The position numbers and the translations under genes were made by a program. 64,000 nucleotides of DNA from Candidatus Competibacteraceae bacterium (GTDB lineage: Bacteria; Pseudomonadota; Gammaproteobacteria; Competibacterales; Competibacteraceae), in NCBI GenBank assembly GCA_016713505.1, contig JADJPA010000002.1, forward strand, positions 248,001 through 312,000. The letters run 5' to 3'. A model generated the notes under the pieces. It saw nothing but the letters and a program-made list of their open reading frames with translations. It made no database searches and had not been told where the DNA came from. Below are positions 7,493-15,511 of this stretch, piece after piece. Position 1 is the first letter of the stretch. Each line of letters begins with the position of its first letter.

Positions 7493-9421
7493 TCAAAAAT
7501 AGACCTGTAATCCGATTCCGAACTCGTGTAATCCTTCCAGATAGCGCCAATCCATTTTAAGTGACAAATTCTTATCCAGCGCCAAATTCTGTCGTAGTTC
7601 TGTCCGCAGCGCCGTACCGAGTTCTCCCAGCCGGTAATCCCGCCACGTCGCGCCCGCCAGCAGCTTCCAGCGAGGCGCCGGTTGCAGCAGCATACCGGCT
7701 CGCGCGCCCCAACCGGCGCGATAGCCCCCGGCGAAACCGTCGCCGTATTCGAACGCTAATTCCGGCAACGCAAACCACACCGCCCGCCAGGGCCAGCGAG
7801 TTTCCGCCGCCATCCCTAAACCGCCGCTCAGTTCGAACGCGGCGCAATCGCGGCAGCCCGATTGGGGATTTGGCTCCCAGCCGGCGTGAAGCCGCCAGGA
7901 GGGTCGCGGCGTCAAGGCATTAGCCGGCGGCAGCGAGGTGATATCGAGCAGCGTCAACCGATCCAGCGCCAGCCGGCCGCTGTGCTGATCATGGCGGACA
8001 GCGAGGCTTAACGCTTCGATCTGCGCGTCAGGGGTGTAGCCGGTATCGGGCTCCAGCAGACCGTGATAGCCGGCTCGCGCGTTGAATTCCACAAAGCCCC
8101 TTCCCGCTCGTTGGCCGCCGCCAAAGCCGATCCGTCGCGAGGCGTGACCGGTTTCCGGGCGGGTGGCATAAGGTTCGATCTTAACCGGCGGAGTTGCCAC
8201 CGCAAGCTGGTTGCGGGCCACCAACAAGCGGTGTGCGATCCCGTCCGGCGCTGGCTCGCGTCCTGGCCCGCTGTTGCCGGATCGGCGGTGTTGGCGTTCG
8301 TCCAGCGCCAGTTCCAACAACAGCGCCCGCCGCTGCCGGGTAAGCCGCTGAAATTGGGGCGCGCCGATGATTGCCGGATCGTTTCGCAACCGCCGCGCCA
8401 ACCGGCGTTCATCGGCGGTCAAGGTTTCATAGCGGCGGTTGATCGCGGTGCCGCGCGCCGGTCGAGCCGTCGCCTCCTCCAGCAATCCTGGTTGCTGGGC
8501 CAGCAAGCGGATCGTGTCCGCCGGCAGAGTCCAGGTCCCAAAGCGGTCGCTGAACCGCCAATTCGGATTAGCCGCCTCCAACAAGATCAGTAACTGCCAC
8601 GCACAATTTTCCCGGAAAAAGTAGTATTCGAACTCAATGCCGCGCAGTTCCCAAGCGTGTTCGAGCAGTCGCCGCCGTTGCGGCTCGTCGAGGTTCAAAC
8701 GATATTCCCAGATATCACGGCTTTCCAGATCGCTGTAGGTGCGGACCAGCTGGTAATAAGGCCGAACGTCGAACTTGCCGATAAAACGGCCACTAATACC
8801 ATCCAGCGCATAACTCCAAACGCTGCTGTGGGAATCGTCGGCCGCATAGTTGATGGCGTAGGCCAACAGCCGGGTTCGCTCGGTCTGGCCGCGCCGGTCC
8901 AGCCGCAGGAAGGTATGACCGAACAGCGAGGCGGGGTTGTTGAGATAGGCCGAAGCGAACACCAGGGTCACTGCTTCCGCGTCCAACTCGCGAAACCACT
9001 GCCGAAAACGCCCGCAATCCTGGGGTAACAGGCGACGGTCGTCGATGTTCAGTTCCGCCTTCAGCCATCGGTAACGGGCGATAAAGGCGCACTGGGCCGG
9101 TTGAGGGTCGCCGCCGACCGGATCGGTTTTGAAAAAAGCGCGCAGCGTCGCGGCGAGTTCGGCGCGCGGTTCGGTTTTTCCGGTCGGCGCCAGAAAGAAG
9201 CGCGGATCATCCACATCGCTGAGCACGCCTTCCTCGCCGACGGCGGACCGATAATGGAGCAGCGTTTGCCACTCCCGCCGTTCCGCTAGCCCGACGGTTT
9301 CGGCGCGATCCAACAAGTCGGCCAGATAAGTCGTTTCGGCCCGTCCGTCGGTCACCCACAACCCACACCCGATCAGCAGCCCGCCCAGCAGACAAACCGG
9401 CCAGGCGATGGCGTGCCTCAG
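7493..9421 (-). CDS. DUF4105 protein with C-terminal outer-membrane beta-barrel
   Basis: The conserved body (DUF4105) contains FASAYLNNPASLFGHTFLRL, a WSYALDGISG stretch and YYFFRENCAWQLL. The C-terminal ~220 residues alternate in a beta-barrel pattern and end in aromatic YF, as outer membrane proteins do. The first canonical start (TTG at 9361) would lack a signal peptide. Extending the frame upstream reveals a hydrophobic leader (WPVCLLGGLLIGCGL) preceded by RH, whose first codon is CTG at 9421-9419, overlapping the TGA of the upstream DUF3015 gene exactly where an ATG would normally make an ATGA overlap. I therefore annotate the start as CTG; a one-base sequencing error is the alternative. 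Function of the family is unknown; envelope location is likely. Confidence 0.75.
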   Translation of the reverse strand: MRHAIAWPVCLLGGLLIGCGLWVTDGRAETTYLADLLDRAETVGLAERREWQTLLHYRSAVGEEGVLSDVDDPRFFLAPTGKTEPRAELAATLRAFFKTDPVGGDPQPAQCAFIARYRWLKAELNIDDRRLLPQDCGRFRQWFRELDAEAVTLVFASAYLNNPASLFGHTFLRLDRRGQTERTRLLAYAINYAADDSHSSVWSYALDGISGRFIGKFDVRPYYQLVRTYSDLESRDIWEYRLNLDEPQRRRLLEHAWELRGIEFEYYFFRENCAWQLLILLEAANPNWRFSDRFGTWTLPADTIRLLAQQPGLLEEATARPARGTAINRRYETLTADERRLARRLRNDPAIIGAPQFQRLTRQRRALLLELALDERQHRRSGNSGPGREPAPDGIAHRLLVARNQLAVATPPVKIEPYATRPETGHASRRIGFGGGQRAGRGFVEFNARAGYHGLLEPDTGYTPDAQIEALSLAVRHDQHSGRLALDRLTLLDITSLPPANALTPRPSWRLHAGWEPNPQSGCRDCAAFELSGGLGMAAETRWPWRAVWFALPELAFEYGDGFAGGYRAGWGARAGMLLQPAPRWKLLAGATWRDYRLGELGTALRTELRQNLALDKNLSLKMDWRYLEGLHEFGIGLQVYF

Positions 9422-9825
9422 TTCAGCGTCACCCGCTGACCGACTCGTGGATTGGCCCGCATCTCCTGCTCTAGCGCCGCCAACATTTCAGCGGCGCTGG
9501 TACGGTCGCTGGGAAACAACACCCTGAATTTCTCCCGCGCCAGGGTGAAGAAAGCCGGCTGGCGGTTCGGCTCGATGGCAAGCAATACGGCCAGCGAACT
9601 GAGATATTCACCCTCGCCCGCCGCCATGTCGTTGCGCAGTTGTTCCAGATTGATCTTGGCGAATTCGGTGGCTTGTTGCTGGCGATTCATGGACGCCGTG
9701 CTGGAGCCACCGCTGGAACCGCTGGTCGCGCCGCTGGCGCCGGAACTGGGATCGGAAACGATGGTGCAGGAACAAACGGCAAACCCCAGTGCTGCGGTTA
9801 AGGCGGCATTAAGCAAGCATTTCAT
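9418..9825 (-). CDS. DUF3015-like lipoprotein
   Basis: A 135-residue protein started at the ATG at 9825, which has an AGGAGG ribosome binding site 7 bases upstream; the longer frame to 9861 lacks one. Residues 1-22 form a signal peptide, and Cys at CSC (residues 19-21) could be lipidated. A Gly/Ser-rich linker follows (SSGASGATSGSSGGSS), then a helical domain with EFAKINLEQLRNDMAAGEGE and YLSSLAVLLA, resembling DUF3015. It is translationally coupled to the DUF4105 gene, so the two probably work together in the envelope. Biochemical role unknown. Confidence 0.75.
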   Translation of the reverse strand: MKCLLNAALTAALGFAVCSCTIVSDPSSGASGATSGSSGGSSTASMNRQQQATEFAKINLEQLRNDMAAGEGEYLSSLAVLLAIEPNRQPAFFTLAREKFRVLFPSDRTSAAEMLAALEQEMRANPRVGQRVTLN

Positions 9826-9918
9826 AAATTTTCCTCCTGGTACTGTCGGAAATTTTCGCAACGGCGCGATGCCTTGGACAGGGGCGCACTCACCGTTACC
9901 GGTCTGAATCGGTTCACG

Positions 9919-9990
9919 ATGGCGGATTCAGCTAAGTTTAAAGGGAATTGTCGCGCCCGGCAGCGCTCGCCGACCTATTTTCAGCCCTGA
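9919..9990 (+). CDS. Possible 23-residue peptide ORF just upstream of the radical SAM gene
   Basis: An ATG at 9919 opens a 23-codon frame ending in TGA at 9988-9990; the stop overlaps the GAGGAG ribosome binding site of the radical SAM gene. The peptide has one Cys, several basic residues and an aromatic tail (SPTYFQP). Position alone makes it a conceivable RiPP precursor or leader peptide. It has no good ribosome binding site of its own and no recognisable leader motif, so chance is at least as likely. Confidence 0.15.
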   Translation: MADSAKFKGNCRARQRSPTYFQP

Positions 9991-10002
9991 GGAGACCGCC
10001 GC

Positions 10003-11151
10003 GTGAAAAGCCATATCTCGCTGATCCTGCTATCCACCCTCCAATGCAACGCTGATTGCGAATACTGCTTCGAGACTAAGACCACCGACCGGTTGACGCT
10101 CGACCGTCTGGGTGAAATGATCCGCAAGATATTGGATTACATGGTGGAAAAATCGCTCGCCACACTGACTATCTACTGGCAGGGCGGCGAAGCGATGCTG
10201 TTGCCGCCGAGTTGGTACGAGCAGGCCAACGCGCTGATCCAGCGTGAGGCCGAGGCGCGCGGCAAGCACGTTCTCCACGGCCTGCAAAGCAACATGCTCT
10301 CCTACAGCTCTCGCTGGAACAAGGTGATCGCCGAAATGTTCGGCAACAGCGTCGGCACCTCGTTGGACTACCCCAACCTGCACCGCAAGCTGCTCGGGCA
10401 AGGACCGGACACCTATAACGACATTTGGGCGCGGCGGGTGCGCGAGGCGCGGGCGGCCGGCATTGAGGTACAGGTCATCGCCGTTCCAAACCAAGCGACC
10501 CTGGAGATCGGCGCGGAACGATTTTACCGTCATTTCGTGGATGAGCTGGGCATCACCGATTTCCAGGTCAACACGCCGTTTCCGGGCGGCGAAGCGACGG
10601 CCGCCAAGAAAGAATTACCGGTGGCGGAAGTGGAAAAACTCAGCCGCTTTTACACCGAACTGGCCGATGTTTGGCTGGAGCGCGGCTATCGCCAGGGCGT
10701 GCGGGTCGGGCCGCTGGATTCCCTGTTGCAACATTTCAGCCACCAGCCAACGACGCTGCCTTGCATTTGGGGCGATAACTGCGTCAATTCCATGGTCTCA
10801 ATCGACGCGCGCGGCTACGTGGCGCAATGTGACTGCTGGGTTACCAGCTATCCTGATTACCACTACGGCAATATCTTTGAATGCGACAGCTTCGGCGAAC
10901 TATTGAAGAACAGTCCGGCACGCCAGAAGTTTAACGAGCGCCCCATCCAGCTCATCCAGCGCGATTGCCTGAGTTGCGACTACCTGTCGCTGTGTCATGG
11001 CGGCTGCCCGGTGCGGACCTACACCGTCCACGGCACCCTGTTCGAGAAAGATCCTTATTGCGGCCTGTACAAGGCGATGTTCGGCCGCATGGCGCGCGCG
11101 GCGCGCGAACTGGCCCGAGAAGCATCCACCGCGCGCGGCGTAGCCGCTTGA
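10003..11151 (+). CDS. Radical SAM/SPASM domain protein
   Basis: A 382-residue enzyme starting at GTG 10003, 8 bases after a GAGGAG ribosome binding site. Residues 15-22 hold the radical SAM cluster motif CNADCEYC (CX3CX2C), followed by an AdoMet-binding QGGEAML motif. The C-terminal third has a SPASM-type set of cysteines: CIWGDNC near 255, CDC near 280, then DCLSCDYLSLCHGGCP and a final PYCGLYK. This layout is shared by anaerobic sulfatase maturases and by RiPP-modifying enzymes, which install thioether, cyclophane or similar bonds in peptides. No sulfatase gene is nearby and no clear precursor is seen, apart from the doubtful 23-residue ORF upstream. Substrate unknown. Confidence 0.88.
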   Translation: MKSHISLILLSTLQCNADCEYCFETKTTDRLTLDRLGEMIRKILDYMVEKSLATLTIYWQGGEAMLLPPSWYEQANALIQREAEARGKHVLHGLQSNMLSYSSRWNKVIAEMFGNSVGTSLDYPNLHRKLLGQGPDTYNDIWARRVREARAAGIEVQVIAVPNQATLEIGAERFYRHFVDELGITDFQVNTPFPGGEATAAKKELPVAEVEKLSRFYTELADVWLERGYRQGVRVGPLDSLLQHFSHQPTTLPCIWGDNCVNSMVSIDARGYVAQCDCWVTSYPDYHYGNIFECDSFGELLKNSPARQKFNERPIQLIQRDCLSCDYLSLCHGGCPVRTYTVHGTLFEKDPYCGLYKAMFGRMARAARELAREASTARGVAA

Positions 11152-11172
11152 ACAGGGTTATACCACCCGATT

Positions 11173-11252
11173 TATTCCGCGTGGCCTAGCGGCGGCACTC
11201 GCAGCGCGGTCCGTTTGACGGGTCTCCGCCGCTAATTATTCCACGTGGCATA
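11173..11252. promoter_or_regulatory. Two parS-like imperfect palindromes downstream of the radical SAM gene
   Basis: TATTCCGCGTGGCCTA (11173-11188) and TATTCCACGTGGCATA (11237-11252) are two diverged copies of the perfect 16-bp palindrome at 12161. Between them lies an inverted repeat AGCGGCGG (11188-11195) / CCGCCGCT (11226-11233) that could form a long hairpin. The 12-bp core of the perfect copy is identical to the core of parS sites known from Pseudomonas. Binding by a chromosomal ParB is inferred; a local transcription factor site is the alternative. Confidence 0.4.
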
Positions 11253-11328
11253 TCCACCTCAAAAAAGACGGTCCCACGGACTCCAACCCACCTTTTGCAC
11301 GGACCCCGCAAACAGCGCGCGACCGCGC

Positions 11329-12108
11329 TTATTCCCCCTTGAACTGGGGCTTGCGCTTCTCTAGGAACGCTTTCAAACCTTCCTGATAATCGTGACTATC
11401 GTAAACGATACGACGCAGCCCCTGAATCCGTTCGAACAATTCAGGAGTAATCGAGCGCGCGCTGGACAGCAACCGCAATTCCTCTTTCATCACGGAAATG
11501 CTCAGCGGGGCATTGGCGACGATATGAGTCGCTAATGCATAGATGAAACTCTCGATTTCCTCGGCCGGCTTAATGTAGTTGATCATACCCAGATTCAAGG
11601 CTTGAGCCGCCGGGATCGGCTGGGCCGTGAACAGCATCTCTTTTGCCACCGGCAACGGGATCATATTCATCACCGTCAGCAAACCGCCTAGGTTATAAGG
11701 GACGCCGAGTTTGGCCGGCGTGATTGCGAAAGTCGCGTCGGGCGTGGCGACCAGGATGTCGCAGGCCATGGCGACTTCGCAGCCACCACCCCACACACCG
11801 CCCTCGATAAGACCGAGAACGGGGGCCGGATATTCCTGAATGGCCCGAATGACCACCCGCAAGGAGTCGGCCCAACCCAGCGGATCGCGACCCCGGTTCG
11901 GCAATTCGCTGACATCGTGACCGGCGGACCACACTTTGGCGCCGGCCGGAGCGCGCAGCACCACGACGCGGATATTCTGTTCCTTGAAAGCCTCTAAGGT
12001 AATGGTGATTTCCTCGATCAGCGCATCGCTGAGCGCGTTACGCTTGGCGGCATGATTCATGGTGATGGTGCCGATGGCGTTCTCGGTTTCAGTGATGATC
12101 AGGGACAC
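11329..12108 (-). CDS. scpB: Methylmalonyl-CoA decarboxylase, crotonase fold
   Basis: A 259-residue crotonase-family protein of the same length as E. coli ScpB (YgfG) and resembling it along the whole chain. Shared features include RVVVLRAPAGAKVWSAGHD, the ELPNRGRDPL loop, EGGVWGGGCEVAMACD in place of the usual oxyanion region, TPAKLGVPYNLGG, and the C-terminal FERIQGLRRIVYDS and DYQEG..AFLEKRKPQF. In characterised members this enzyme decarboxylates methylmalonyl-CoA to propionyl-CoA. No mutase or CoA-transferase partner is in the window, so the pathway context is missing. The gene is flanked on both sides by parS-like palindromes. Confidence 0.88.
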   Translation of the reverse strand: MSLIITETENAIGTITMNHAAKRNALSDALIEEITITLEAFKEQNIRVVVLRAPAGAKVWSAGHDVSELPNRGRDPLGWADSLRVVIRAIQEYPAPVLGLIEGGVWGGGCEVAMACDILVATPDATFAITPAKLGVPYNLGGLLTVMNMIPLPVAKEMLFTAQPIPAAQALNLGMINYIKPAEEIESFIYALATHIVANAPLSISVMKEELRLLSSARSITPELFERIQGLRRIVYDSHDYQEGLKAFLEKRKPQFKGE

Positions 12109-12160
12109 AATTGTTCTCCTCGGTAGCGCGCGCTATTCTCATGATTCACAGAGCTGCGGA

Positions 12161-12176
12161 TATTCCACGTGGAATA
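12161..12176. promoter_or_regulatory. Perfect 16-bp palindrome, parS-like
   Basis: TATTCCACGTGGAATA is a perfect inverted repeat upstream of scpB and upstream of the PqaA-like gene. Its TTCCACGTGGAA core matches the core of Pseudomonas-type parS. Two diverged copies lie 0.9 kb away at 11173 and 11237. It sits where it could also act as an operator for either flanking gene. Confidence 0.45.
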
Positions 12177-12298
12177 TTCTAGACCCGGTTCAGATGTCCG
12201 GTGCCCGCTCCTCTGCGGGGATCGCGTTTGCGGTGCGCCGGTTGCGGTAGTGACCGGTTCGTTTTCATCCTAACGCATATCTAGAGGTTAAATAAATC

Positions 12299-14572
12299 AT
12301 GCTCAAACCCTTCAGGGAATCTTGGCGCTATGCGCCGTGGTTGGCTGTCCTGTTGATCGGACTGGCAGGCGCGTCCGCGGCCGCCGAAACGGCATTGGAT
12401 CGCTACGTGGCCAAGCCCGATCCAAACTACGCCTATCACCAGTACAGCGCCAGCAATCGGGCGGGTTATAACGCTTACTTTCTCAATATGACTTCCCAGC
12501 AATGGCGTTCCACCGCCGAGGTGGACCGGCCCATCTGGCAGCATGAAATCATCGTCGTCATCCCCCAAGTGAGCCTGGACAGCACCGATACCGCAATCTT
12601 GCTGATCGACGGCGGTGACAACATCGGCGCACCCATCGACAGCGTGGATCAGAATATCGGCTTGGTGTCCATTGCGAGCGGCGCGGTCTTGGCGGTGGTG
12701 CGTCAAGTTCCTAACCAACCGCTGTATTTCACCGACGATCCCGGAAACGCCCGACAGGAAGACGCGATTCTCGGTTACAGTCTCGACAAGGCGCTGAATA
12801 CCGGCGATGAGGAATGGGCGGTCCATCTGGCGATGACCAAAGCCGCCGTTCGCGCCATGGATACCGTGCAAGATTTCGCGGCGGGCAAGGGCAGGACGAT
12901 CAAAAAATTCCTAGTGATGGGCGGTTCGAAGCGGGGTTGGACGACATGGTTGACCGCTGCGGTGGACAAGCGCGTCAAAGCCATCATCCCGGCCTCCATC
13001 GACATGCTGAATCTAGGCCAGCAATTCATACACCACTGGGAAGCTTACGGTTTCTTCGCTCCAGCGCTTAAAGACTACGTGGAATTCGATCTCCCGTGCC
13101 GGCTGCAAACACCGCGAGGACAAGCGCTGTTGCGGGTAGTCGATCCTTATGCTTACCGCGACCGGTATACGATGCCGAAGCTGATTTTAAACGCCACCGG
13201 CGACCAGTTCTTCGTCACCGATTCCTCGCGATTCTATTACGGCGACCTGCCTGGTCCCAAGTGGTTGCGCTATACGCCGAACACCGATCACAAACAAAAC
13301 GAAGACACCATCATCAAAGCGCTGTCGTGGATCGATGGTATCTTGGACAACAAGACCAGCCCGCAAATCACTTGGACCAAAGAAGGTCAGGACACGCTGC
13401 GGGTAATCCCCACGAACCGGCCCAAGGAAGTGCGGTTATGGCAAGCCACCAACCTCAACACCCGCGATTTCCGACTGGAAAACGTGGGCCCGATCTGGAC
13501 CAGTGAAGTGCTATCACCACAATCCGATGGCAGTTACGTCGGTAAGGTGCAGCAACCGGCCAGCGGTTGGAAAGGCTTCTTCATTGAGGTGACGTTCCCC
13601 ACGGCCGGCGAAATCGAACCCGATCAAATCTATTCAACCGGCGTGCAGATTATCCCGGATATCTTGCCGTTCGCCGGTCAAGCTTGTGGCGGAACCCATA
13701 AATCTTATCTGGAAAGCCCGCAACAAAGTTCGTTCCAAAGCGGAATCGGCTTGATTCGCGGCTGGATTTGCCAGGCCAATAAAGTCGAGGTGCAAATCGA
13801 TGGCGGGCCGCGCCAGCAAGTCGCATATCGCACCACTCGTAAAGATACCGAGTCAGTCTGCGGTGATGCCAACAACGGTTTCGGTTATACCTACAATTGG
13901 AACATCCTGGGCAACGGAACTCACACCTTGCGGATTTTCGCCGACAACCAGGAATTCGGTAACTCTTCTTTTACCGTAACCACTTTGGGCCAAGAATTTT
14001 TGCGCGGCGCCAGCGGTGAATACCCGCTACAGGATTTCCCGCAAGCCGGCAAGCGCGTCACCTTGCGCTGGTCGGAACCCCATCAGAACTTCGTGATCGT
14101 GGGCGCCACTCAAAATCTTTTCGCCAAAGCCGACGGAATCACTCCGCAGGCTTCTTCGCTGGCTTATCTGGAAAGCCCGCAACAAGGGTCGTTCGAGAGC
14201 GGCATCGGGCTGATCCGGGGTTGGATTTGCCAAGCTAACACCGTGGAGATCCAGATTGATGGCGGGGAACGGCAACGGATCGCTTACGGCACCACGCGCC
14301 CGGACACGGCGACGGTTTGCGGCGATGACAATAACGGTTTCGGTTACACCTTTAACTGGAACAGTCTCGGCAACGGCGTCCACAACCTGCGCGCTTTTGC
14401 CGACGGCGTCGAATTTGGCAACGCCAACTTCACTGTAACCACTCTGGGTATGGAATTCCTGCAAGGCGTTACCGGACAATACACCCTGCAAAACTTCCCA
14501 CAAGCCGGTAAGAACGTCACGGTACAGTGGTCGGAACCCGACCAGAACTTCGTGATCGTCAAAGCCCAGTAA
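12299..14572 (+). CDS. Secreted PhoPQ-activated pathogenicity-related (PqaA-like) protein with duplicated C-terminal domain
   Basis: A 757-residue exported protein. Residues 1-29 are a signal peptide (WLAVLLIGLAGASAAAE). Residues 30-460 match the PhoPQ_related family, an alpha/beta-hydrolase-like fold, with the nucleophile-elbow-like GGSKRGWTTWL near residue 210, and NATGDQFFVTDSS and NTDHKQ later. The remaining ~290 residues are two tandem copies of an unusual domain of about 140 residues; each begins YLESPQQ.SF.SGIGLIRGW, contains VCGD.NNGFGYT.NWN and ends WSEP.QNFVIV. The two copies are very similar, pointing to a recent internal duplication. A cell-surface or carbohydrate-binding role for the repeats is inferred. 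A strong terminator follows. Confidence 0.85.
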   Translation: MLKPFRESWRYAPWLAVLLIGLAGASAAAETALDRYVAKPDPNYAYHQYSASNRAGYNAYFLNMTSQQWRSTAEVDRPIWQHEIIVVIPQVSLDSTDTAILLIDGGDNIGAPIDSVDQNIGLVSIASGAVLAVVRQVPNQPLYFTDDPGNARQEDAILGYSLDKALNTGDEEWAVHLAMTKAAVRAMDTVQDFAAGKGRTIKKFLVMGGSKRGWTTWLTAAVDKRVKAIIPASIDMLNLGQQFIHHWEAYGFFAPALKDYVEFDLPCRLQTPRGQALLRVVDPYAYRDRYTMPKLILNATGDQFFVTDSSRFYYGDLPGPKWLRYTPNTDHKQNEDTIIKALSWIDGILDNKTSPQITWTKEGQDTLRVIPTNRPKEVRLWQATNLNTRDFRLENVGPIWTSEVLSPQSDGSYVGKVQQPASGWKGFFIEVTFPTAGEIEPDQIYSTGVQIIPDILPFAGQACGGTHKSYLESPQQSSFQSGIGLIRGWICQANKVEVQIDGGPRQQVAYRTTRKDTESVCGDANNGFGYTYNWNILGNGTHTLRIFADNQEFGNSSFTVTTLGQEFLRGASGEYPLQDFPQAGKRVTLRWSEPHQNFVIVGATQNLFAKADGITPQASSLAYLESPQQGSFESGIGLIRGWICQANTVEIQIDGGERQRIAYGTTRPDTATVCGDDNNGFGYTFNWNSLGNGVHNLRAFADGVEFGNANFTVTTLGMEFLQGVTGQYTLQNFPQAGKNVTVQWSEPDQNFVIVKAQ

Positions 14573-14596
14573 TCACGCAATCGAACCTCGCGCTGA

Positions 14597-14626
14597 CCCT
14601 CTCTCGCTGGTGAGAGAGGGTTTTTT
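14597..14626 (+). terminator. Rho-independent terminator after the PqaA-like gene
   Basis: A 9-bp perfect stem CCCTCTCTC / GAGAGAGGG (14597-14605 and 14612-14620) is followed immediately by six T residues. It ends rightward transcription 25 bp after the PqaA-like stop codon and also protects the convergent sod gene. Confidence 0.88.
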
Positions 14627-14654
14627 GAGCGCCGGGCGGTTTGGAAACGGGAGA

Positions 14655-15377
14655 TCAACCCGCCAGATTCTTCGCGGCAAATTCCCAGTTGAGGAGATTG
14701 TCGATGACGGCGGCAACGTAATCGGCTCGCCGGTTCTGGTAATCCAGATAATAAGCGTGCTCCCACACGTCGATGGTCAGCAGCGGTTTCTGATCGTGGG
14801 CGATGGGCGTGTCGGCATTGCCGGTTTTGGTCACCGCTAGCTTGTCACCATCTTTAATCAACCATGCCCAACCGCTGCCGAATTGGCCGGTCGCGGCCTT
14901 AGCAAATTCAGCCTTGAACTTGTCGTAACCGCCGAAGGATTTTTCGATCAATTCGGCCAATGCGCCCGCCGGTTTGCCGCCGCCTTTGGGTTGCAAGCTG
15001 TTCCAGTAGAAGGTGTGATTCCAGACTTGCGCGGCGTTGTTGAAGATGGCTGCCTGATCGGCTTTGCCGGCGCTGGCCTTGATCACGGCTTCCAGCGATT
15101 GCTCGGCGAACGGCGTGCCGGCAACCAGTTCGTTGAGTTTGGTGACGTAGCCTTGGTGATGCTTGCCGTAATGGAAACCGATGGTGTTGGCCGAGATGGC
15201 GGGACTCAGCGCATTGTCAGCATAAGGTAGGGGCGGTAGGGCAAACGGGCCAGCGGCGGCGGCGCGGGTCACGCGCGGCAACACCAGATCGCCGAAGGCT
15301 AGCGCGGCGGAACCCGCTAACACCGCAGACAAAAATTGGCGACGGTTTAAAGCATGGTCGAACAGGTTAACGGACAT
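14655..15377 (-). CDS. sodB: Fe/Mn superoxide dismutase with Tat signal peptide
   Basis: A 240-residue protein. Residues 1-40 carry a twin-arginine export signal (NRRQFLSAVLAG, then SAALAFGDLVLP and an AAA cleavage region), after which a complete Fe/Mn SOD follows. Metal ligands are visible: His in GFHYGKHHQGYV, His in WNHTFYWNSL, and Asp and His in IDVWEHAYYLDYQNR. QFGSGWAWL is the usual Gln/Gly signature near the active site. Export through Tat implies folding and metal loading in the cytoplasm and action in the periplasm, which is unusual for this family in proteobacteria. The choice of iron over manganese is inferred from the AATGQFGSGW region and is not certain. Confidence 0.93.
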   Translation of the reverse strand: MSVNLFDHALNRRQFLSAVLAGSAALAFGDLVLPRVTRAAAAGPFALPPLPYADNALSPAISANTIGFHYGKHHQGYVTKLNELVAGTPFAEQSLEAVIKASAGKADQAAIFNNAAQVWNHTFYWNSLQPKGGGKPAGALAELIEKSFGGYDKFKAEFAKAATGQFGSGWAWLIKDGDKLAVTKTGNADTPIAHDQKPLLTIDVWEHAYYLDYQNRRADYVAAVIDNLLNWEFAAKNLAG

Positions 15378-15511
15378 GGAATGGACTCCTCAGTGAGATG
15401 CGCCTTGCTCGAAAAATACGAGCGCGTCGGATCAACTTGAATACAGTGTAGACGATGCACCGTAGCCGTGAATTGCTCGCCACGACGGGAAAAACTTTTC
15501 TTTCGGAAAAA

